A stretch of DNA of 64,000 bases from Bufo bufo. Taxonomy: Eukaryota; Chordata; Amphibia; Anura; Bufonidae. A program made the position numbers and the translations under genes. Under the pieces are notes generated by a model. That model searched no databases and was not told the origin of the DNA. It saw only the letters and a program-made list of their open reading frames with translations. Shown here piece after piece: positions 57,856-64,000 of the stretch. The first letter of the stretch is position 1; every line of letters begins with the position of its first letter. Location: the NCBI RefSeq assembly GCF_905171765.1, contig NC_053392.1, positions 344,007,010 to 344,071,009 on the forward strand, in the 5' to 3' direction.

Positions 57856-58515
57856 TATCACGGTCGGCGTGGCTATCACATACGTGACACAGAGGGAGGG
57901 AACGAGGAAGGCCCTGCCCAAGTGAGAGGGAAGATGGTGACCCCTGACTCACCTGGCGGCTGGCACCTGGCTGCCCTGACGTCCCTAGACGGGTTCCTCA
58001 CCCGTACGCCGATCACGTGCCTAAAGCCCTGGCTTTCCCTGAGCTGAGCCCTAAGTAGTGAACAGGGCGATGGGAACACTAGTCCGCACCACTAACTCTA
58101 AGGGAAAACACCAAGGGGAGGACAGACAACACAGACTCAACATATATTCCCAGGTGGGCGACAACAGGAGACAACAATAAGCCAAACAGGGATCCGGAGG
58201 GTAGCACACAGGAACAACAACCAGGATTAACCACTCCAGTGGGTCAGTATAGATGTCCAGGCAGGAAGCTCTATAACTGGCAACTAGAGAAGTGTGAGGG
58301 GAGAATATAAGGAGGTAGGGAGTGGCAGACACGAAACAGCTGAGGAGGAGAAGCTACGGATCCCTGAGAGAGACAAAAAGGATAGCAAGGCAAACACAGA
58401 AAACAATAACTAAGAAACACCATGATCTTTAGATATAGAGCGCGCAGCCACCCGCTGCGACTTCCTGACCCCGGGTATAACGGAGTCAGACGTGGCTCTT
58501 GATACCCTCGTGACA
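57856..58515 (-). repeat. Gypsy 5' LTR
   Basis: 660 bp. TGTCACGAGG at 58515 to CCGTGATA at 57856 in element direction. Transcription of the element should start here. The primer-binding site should lie just left of 57856; TGGCCCTTAC (57848-57839 in element direction) is the only nearby TGG start and I cannot assign its tRNA. Confidence 0.95.
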
Positions 58516-58520
58516 GGTTA

Positions 58521-59473
58521 CCTCCTACCGCGTCCCTATCCTTTCCCTGACTCCTCACTGTATGAGCGGACCCCGATGGTAGGACGACTTATACTGAGGA
58601 TTCCTAGAAACCCTAAGTCGCCCTGGTAATCCCTCACTAAGGAGCAGGGAATAGACGACCTGTTCATCCCAGTAATGGAGGAACAGGATGGTCTATCTGA
58701 GGCCAGGCTGCAAGGAGAGGGGAACACATACAGCTATAGAGATGGCAGGTAAGCGAAACCAATAACACACTTACCTGCCACAGACACAAGTGCTAGTGTC
58801 CACACCAACATCAAAGGACACAGCACACACCACGAACCACACAGGGACCCAGGATACTCATAGCTGCAATAAATGTGAAACAGGGGAATGTCTAAACAAC
58901 ATGCTGGACACCAAACACTACCAGACAAGTAACACTAAAAATAGACCTACCAACACCCTGATCAAAACCCACTCCATACACAAAGGGACAGGAAGGGAAG
59001 GAGACACCGTGATAACATTGATGACCACAAGGGTGGCTCTTACTGGACAGATGGAACAGAGAACCACCAGCATACACCAAGGCTGGAGGAACACTGGGCT
59101 TCAAGCATCCAGCAGAGAATAAATAGCCCAAGCAGCCACACCCACACACACAAAAACCCAGTATTCACAAGACACTAGGAAGAGAGTTAACCCTTCCAAC
59201 ACCAGACAAGGGAAGGCTACAACTTAAAGGGGAAGTACACACACAAGCAAAGAAAGCCAAACGTTACCACCAGCAACAGCATGCGTGGCAACCATGTCAC
59301 GGCAATCACCCAGAAGGCCGAGACACTGCCACCGCATGCTCTCACAGCAACACATTGCCGCGGGCAACCGCAAGTGTGGCAACAGTGTCACAGCGCGAAC
59401 CAAAGGCCGTGACAGGAGGCTAATACTGCCAATGTTGCTGCCATCTGTTGGTGGACCAGGTTATTAAACTTGA
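58521..59473. other. No recognisable gene; possible older LTR
   Basis: Low coding signal. CCGTGACA ends at 59414 and, with GTGTCACGGCGGG near 52540, may mark an older LTR disrupted by the Gypsy element. Paired copies of similar GTGGCAAC(A/C) text occur at about 59285 and 59373. Confidence 0.35.
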
Positions 59474-59909
59474 ACTTGTGGTCAGGACCTAAACGAGTGG
59501 AAGATGCCCAACCACCACCCCCCTACCTAATTGGCCTGAGGTGTGCCTTGGCCTCACTAGGTCGGTATGCCTGAAAAAGGGGGCATACCCTGAATGTGAT
59601 GGTTGAATGACTGAATGAAGAATGGGAATGGGTGGGCAGGGGACGTCCGAATGCCGACGTGCTGCCTGGGAGAGCCAGACTGCTTAAGACAGGTACCGGC
59701 CCCTCCCACAAATCCAGGCTGCCTGGGAGAGCCAGACTGCTTGAGACAGGTACCGGCCCCTCCCACAAATCCAGGCTAGCCTGCGGCCAGCCTTAACACT
59801 TGTGGTCAGGACCTAAACGAGTGGAAGATGCCCAACCACCACCCCCCTACCTAATTGGCCTGAGGTGTGCCTTGGCCTCACTAGGTCGGTATGCCTGAAA
59901 AAGGGGGCA
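59474..59909 (-). repeat. B1-A2-B2 terminus of the minus-strand element
   Basis: Two identical 112-bp copies (59474-59585 and 59798-59909), from ACTTGTGGTCAGGACC to AAAAAGGGGGCA, bracket a 212-bp A2 segment. Inside A2 a 56-bp unit (TGCCTGGGAGAGCCAGACTG and onward) is repeated in tandem. Confidence 0.9.
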
Positions 59910-59951
59910 AAACCCACCAGTGAGGGAAGGATAGGCCTGAGGTGCTAGGTG

Positions 59952-60769
59952 CTACTCTGCCAATGTACTGAATGCTTGGACCAGCTCCGCTTGTGGCTTC
60001 GGGATATACCGTACAAAGCACCCCGAGCGCCAGCGCCCCAAGTGTTTAATGATATGCACATGGACTCCATGCTTGGACGCTGCGGATGCAGCACCGATGC
60101 GGAAAGAATGCCCCGAGAATTGAGCCGGATTCAATCCTACACTGGTCAACAGGATGCGAATATGTTTGATGAACTGGCTGGACGTCAGTGGACCAACAGG
60201 GAATGGAAGTAATGGGTCAGTGGGGCTGTGAAGACTAAGGGCCAGCAAGAGGTTGTCCAAGACTGTCACTGGACACTATGCGTTTGTGGTCTGGAAGAAC
60301 TTAACTACATGGCCGGGACCTACCTGCCTTGTTTTGTTGTGAGGCAACTGCAAATGAGTTACTGCCCATCCTGACTAAATCTCCCTTGCGGAGAGCCACC
60401 GCCCCTTGTCTGGCCTGTGTCACTTCACCTGGTCTTAAAAACCCGTAAACGCCAAGTACATCGCCGCCTTGATCACCAGGCTGGGAAGGACTCTGAATGG
60501 TGAGAATGTGAGAACTTCCGACAGGCTACGAAACGTGTCCACCTTAATAGGTCGACGGACCGACTTGACCGTGACCTGGCTCTTTTGAATGCCTCTGAGG
60601 ATGGCCTTGATCGGGTGAGCTGAAAATATAGAGGGTCTGTCTGGCTCTTGAAGTGCCAAAAAATGCTACACCCCAGCCAAATATAGCCTAATGGTGTTGT
60701 AGGATAAAGCCAATACCGAATGACAATAAGGCACGAAAGCCACCATATACTTGACCTGACCTGTGTCAC
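59952..60769 (-). pseudogene. Tyrosine recombinase
   Basis: Integrates the circular cDNA. The N-terminal part reads KAILRGIQKSQVTVKSVRRP and KVDTFRSLSEVL. Box I is AFTGFLRPGEV with Arg codon at 60435-60433. Box II is GHSFRIGAASAASKHG (about 60112-60065), followed by IIKHLGRWRSG and the nucleophile in CFVRYIPK (Tyr near 60007-60005), so the R-H-R-Y set is all visible. Frames change near 60470 and between 60435 and 60269, with a TAA near 60300, so it is not a single open frame. Confidence 0.88.
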
Positions 60770-60884
60770 CTCTAGGATATGCCAACTTAAAGTTCGAAAA
60801 AACCACCCACGCTCGGCGGTACGACCGCAACGTACTGGCTGACAAACTTGGTAATGAGTGAACTGGCGACCACCATCAGAGAGT

Positions 60885-61460
60885 CTAATCCAAGACCAGC
60901 AGCCGCCAGTCCGGTACCGGGGTGCCCACTGAGTCTGCTTCTGGGTTCTGTAAGAAAAAGCGAGAAAAATCTAAACGAGATAAAGCATCAGCTGCAACGT
61001 TGCTGACCCCGTCCAAAAACAGGGCATGAAAATGAAACCCCTGTTCCAGAGCTATCCAGGTCAATCTACGCATGAAAGACATGATGAGTAACGATTTAGA
61101 TCTGCCCTTGTTAATGATCTCTGCGGTCGCCATGTTGTCAGTGTGGAAAACCACCGTGTGACCCGACCACCTATGCCCCCAGACTATAGCAGCTGCTACG
61201 ATAGGATAGATCTCGAACAATGCCGACATCTGAGAAAACCCCGGCAACTGTAGCACGTGTGTGGGCCATGAGCCGGCGAACCAATGTGAGCCAAATATGG
61301 CCGCGAAACCTACCGAGGCAGCCGCGTCTGAAAATACGTGTGGAGAATCGGAAGTGGCCCTCGGAATAAACATGGAAATGCCGTTCCACCCACTGAGAAA
61401 TCTGTCCCACATGAACAGATCTGCTCGGGCATTCGCATTAAGATGCACTGATGCGTCCAA
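60885..61460 (-). pseudogene. RNase H of the minus-strand element
   Basis: An open frame with SPHVFSDAAASVGFAAIFG (first Asp, about 61330), MSALFEIYPIVAAAIVWG (Glu, about 61225), VVFHTDNMATAEIINKG (Asp, about 61150) and VSNVAADALSRLDF (last Asp, about 60990). All four acidic positions are present. It overlaps the end of the polymerase frame, to which it should be fused. Confidence 0.9.
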
Positions 61461-62459
61461 ATCACTGGTCTGTTGTAAAAGACTAGCAATCTTGAAATGA
61501 ATGCTCTACCCTGAGGAATGATCCTCATGGCAAAGTATAACATGCCCAACAGAGACTGCAATTCTCTCTTGCAAACCTGAGACATGAGCAAGGAACGGAC
61601 ACCTGATTTGATTCTGTCGAGTTTGTCTTGTGGCAGACTGGCTGACATGGCACGTGAACCCAGAGAGATCCCCAAGAACGTGACAACCTGCGCAGGCCCT
61701 TCTGTTTTGTGTTCGGCCACTGGAATGTTTAACTCCTTGAAGACCTGCAAGAGAACCTGCAAGTCAACAGGTGCCTGTGAGGGTTCTTCGATCAACAGAA
61801 AATCATCCAGGTAGTGAATGACATTCTGGCAACCCTGTTCCAACAAAATCCATTCCAGTGCCTGCGCTAACCTGTCAAACAGACTGGGGCTGCTCTAGGA
61901 ACCAAACGTCAACTTGGTGGCGAAATAGTACGCATCTCTCCATTTGATGCCATGCCACTGCCAGAGAGATGGGCTAATGGGCAGCAGTTTGAACGCATCA
62001 GAGACATCTGCTTTGGACAGCCAAGCCCCCATGCCTGTCTTGAAGAATGACCTGGATAGCCTGGTCTACGGAAGTATACTTCAAGGAAAATTCCTCGGAC
62101 GGAATCAACGAGTTGAGACTAGGAACGTGGGAAGAATGTGGAGCAGACAAATCATAAATCAAACGAAATTTATTGGAATATTTTCCCTGCACCACCCCCA
62201 CCGGGCTCACCCTCCAAGTGCAGAAAGGAGGGGACTGGAAAGGACCAATGATGAAACCCTTGTCCAGCTCAACTGCCAAGAGTGAATCCACCAGACCAGC
62301 ATGTTTAGAAGCCGACTGCAAGTTGGGGCATTCATGAGTCTGCTGGGGCAAGGTGATGAGCCCAGTGTGAGATCCCCGTGAAAACCCTTCCACCAGGAAT
62401 GTACGGAACGGCTGAACCGGATGAAGCCGCAGCAGCTGGTCTAGTGCCTCCACATTCAC
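61310..62459 (-). pseudogene. Reverse transcriptase of the minus-strand element
   Basis: The N-terminal part (62459-61998) reads ELDKGFIIGPFQSPPF and YSNKFRLIYDLSAPH. Motif A (KADVSDAFKLLP, about 62000-61965) is in a second phase after a frameshift near 62035, with a TAG near 61897. Motif C is NVIHYLDDFLLIEE (about 61830-61790), then the connection segment to LQSLLGMLYFAMRIIPQGRAF. YLDD is intact. One frameshift and one or two stops separate the parts. Confidence 0.9.
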
Positions 62460-62599
62460 CCGGCTCAGTCACGCCGGCTTCAATGTGCAGACCGTGACCG
62501 GATGTGCCCTAAAACATGTGGCACAGACATGCAGGAGCCTGCACTGGCTGAAGTTGCAGATGGCGTAGACCACTGCAAACAACACAACAAACACCACAA

Positions 62600-62660
62600 A
62601 ACAACAACAAAAAAAAAAAAACGAAGAAAGAAAAAGAGAAAAAACAAAACAAAAAAACAA
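62600..62660. repeat. A-rich simple sequence
   Basis: ACAACAACAAAAAAAAAAAA and following A-rich text upstream of the polymerase in element direction; open frames across it are artefacts. Confidence 0.85.
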
Positions 62661-62705
62661 CCTGTTAACCCTACGACCTGCTGCCCGTAAGCTGACAAAC
62701 AAGAT

Positions 62706-63911
62706 GACGGAATCTAAGCCCCTCCCCTTCCCCCCCCAGCAGCGTGAAACGATTGAACGAAAAGCCTTCGAGGCTGACAGGGAGTATGATAGTCGTTTCC
62801 ACCGACGTATGAAGCGAGCCCGAGTTTGTGTGAATCTGTGACGTGGTAGATTAATTAAAAACGAATACTGCGGGCTAAAGAACCTACAGACGTGGTAGGT
62901 GATGTATGTAAGTATAGGATTTGTGGAAAACAGACCGTATGACGTATGACACTAGTCTACGAGATGAAACGGGGTGTGTATGTCGTGCGAGCGTGTAGCT
63001 GTATTGGCGGATGTACCTATGCTAGAGGTGTATGGATGAAGCTTGGTGGATAAAGTTTTTTTTTTTCTTTTTTTTTTTTCTTTATTTGAACAACCCACTT
63101 TTTTTTTTTTTTTTTTCTTTATTTGAACAACCCACTTTTTTTTTTTTTTTTTACTTTATTTAACAATCCACTTGTACCCTTTTTTTTTTTTTTTTTTTCG
63201 TCAAACTGCCTGATGTGCGAACTATGTGTCTAAGGTATGTATGTAGTGTATGTGATGAGTGCCAAACATGTGCACAAGCAGCAACCTTGTAAGTAATCAA
63301 CTCAGTAATGGCACCAGGACCCAGCTGACGGAATCTAAGCCCCTCCCCTTCCCCCCCCCCCCCCCCCCCCCAGCAGCGTGAAACGATTGAACGAAAAGCC
63401 TTCGAGGCTGACAGGGAGTATGATAGTCGTTTCCACTGACGTATGAAGCGAGCCCGAGTTTGTGTGAATCTGTGACGTGGCAGATTAATTAAAAACGAAT
63501 ACTGCGGGCTAAAGAACCTACAGACGTGGTAGGTGATGTATGTAAGTATAGGATTTGTGTAAAACAGACCGTATGACGTATGACACTAGTCTACGAGATG
63601 AAACGGGGTGTGTATGTCGTGCGAGCGTGTAGCTGTATTGGCGGATGTACCTATGCTAGAGGTGTATGGATGAAGCTTGGTGGATAAAGTTTTTTTTTTT
63701 TTTTTTTTTTATTTGAACAACCCACTTTTTTTTTCTTTATTTAACAATCCACTTGTACCCTTTTTTTTTTTTTTTTTTCCGTCAAACTGCCTGATGTGCG
63801 AACTATGTGTCTAAGGTATGTATGTAGTGTATGTGATGAGTGTCAAACATGTGCACAAGCAGCAACCTTGTAAGTAATCAACTCAGTAATGGCACCAGGA
63901 CCCAGCTGCCA
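62706..63911 (-). repeat. Two tandem units of about 620 and 585 bp
   Basis: Unit 1 (62706-63326) and unit 2 (63327-63911) start with GACGGAATCTAAGCCCCTCC and end with ACCAGGACCCAGCTG. They are near-identical, differing mainly in lengths of C and T homopolymers (C run near 63349-63371; T runs 63056-63200 and 63690-63778). They lie in the 5' region of the minus-strand element. Confidence 0.93.
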
Positions 63912-64000
63912 GAGTTTAACCTGCTGAGCCCAGATGACTCGCAGCCCCTGTATGAACTTAGATACAGGTTATGCTGAGACAGGCAATGAGCTCCAACTAT
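63912..64000. other. Edge sequence, continuation of the minus-strand element
   Basis: Eighty-nine bases with no motif I can assign. Position suggests the leader or gag region of the element. Confidence 0.3.

Larger units (their letters stand above)
52634..58515 (-). mobile_element. Ty3/Gypsy chromovirus, complete with LTRs
   Basis: A minus-strand LTR retrotransposon with exact 5-bp target duplication GGTTA (52629-52633 and 58516-58520). The 5' LTR is 57856-58515 and the 3' LTR 52634-53287. Gag, protease, reverse transcriptase, RNase H, integrase and a C-terminal chromodomain follow in standard order. A MITE at 55179-55495 splits pol and frameshifts break it near 56259-56333. The chromodomain and vertebrate context suggest the vertebrate chromovirus branch. 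Confidence 0.96.
59474..64000 (-). mobile_element. Tyrosine-recombinase retrotransposon, minus strand, 5' end outside window
   Basis: In element direction (right to left): non-coding tandem units (63911-62706), reverse transcriptase (62459-61310), RNase H (61460-60885), tyrosine recombinase (60769-59952), then B1 (59909-59798), A2 (59797-59586) and B2 (59585-59474). B1 and B2 are identical over 112 bases, giving the Ngaro/PAT-type terminus. The A1 copy expected at the 5' end is not in the window. Confidence 0.88.

Noticed and set aside
52536..59414. A possible older LTR (GTGTCACGGCGGG to CCGTGACA) into which the Gypsy element inserted
   Set aside because: The ends look LTR-like but no target duplication or second LTR is visible, so it is mentioned only as a possibility.
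62469..62702. Hydrophobic FFFCCCF-type frame resembling a membrane segment
   Set aside because: It is the reverse of an A-rich simple sequence.

Overview
This window is eukaryotic nuclear DNA made almost entirely of transposable elements, most likely from a frog or toad. The inference rests on the mix of families seen together: a Penelope-like element with a GIY-YIG endonuclease, an L1-clade LINE, three tyrosine-recombinase (Ngaro/DIRS-order) retroelements, a Ty3/Gypsy chromovirus, Tc1 transposons and many hAT and Harbinger-like elements, plus a host-derived fragment that reads as vertebrate exostosin-1 (EXT1). I see no intact host gene, no tRNA or rRNA gene and no CRISPR array. The species cannot be named from the sequence.

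Layout. 1-1950: 3' part of a Penelope-like element. 2140-4420: hairpins and a 1.4 kb palindrome whose arms carry a G-rich minisatellite, followed by an extra copy of one arm. 4800-9650: L1-clade LINE on the minus strand, broken by a Penelope-type terminal fragment. 9990-11406: 3'-truncated Tc1 transposon. 11800-15600: inverted and direct copies of Penelope-type terminal sequence, with a Harbinger-like MITE at 11870-12387 and a good hammerhead-ribozyme candidate at 15535-15580. 16237-22890: a whole Ngaro-like element in the split-direct-repeat order A1-ORFs-B1-A2-B2, itself interrupted by a hAT MITE and a Tc1 element. 25371-26689: an intronless EXT1 fragment between 63-bp direct repeats with a primer-binding-site-like motif upstream. 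27574-28589 and 32713-33872: hAT MITEs with exact 8-bp target duplications. 38521-42137: an apparently non-autonomous split-direct-repeat element full of minisatellite. 42140-48228: a decayed autonomous hAT transposon. 49569-51621: a hAT MITE with two minisatellites. 52629-58520: a Ty3/Gypsy chromovirus with nearly identical LTRs and a younger MITE inside pol. 59474 to the end: a third tyrosine-recombinase element on the minus strand, running off the window.

How the parts relate. Nesting gives relative ages: the Ngaro-like element at 16237 is older than the hAT MITE and Tc1 element inside it, and the Gypsy element, young by its LTRs, is older than the MITE that splits its pol. The autonomous hAT at 42140 belongs to the superfamily whose transposases mobilise the hAT MITEs here, though their terminal sequences differ and no direct pairing is shown. 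The most unusual item is the EXT1 fragment: it looks like host mRNA captured by an LTR-type element by template switching. The best candidates for undescribed structures are that capture, the non-autonomous split-direct-repeat element at 38521-42137 and the hammerhead-bearing Penelope-type terminal repeats.
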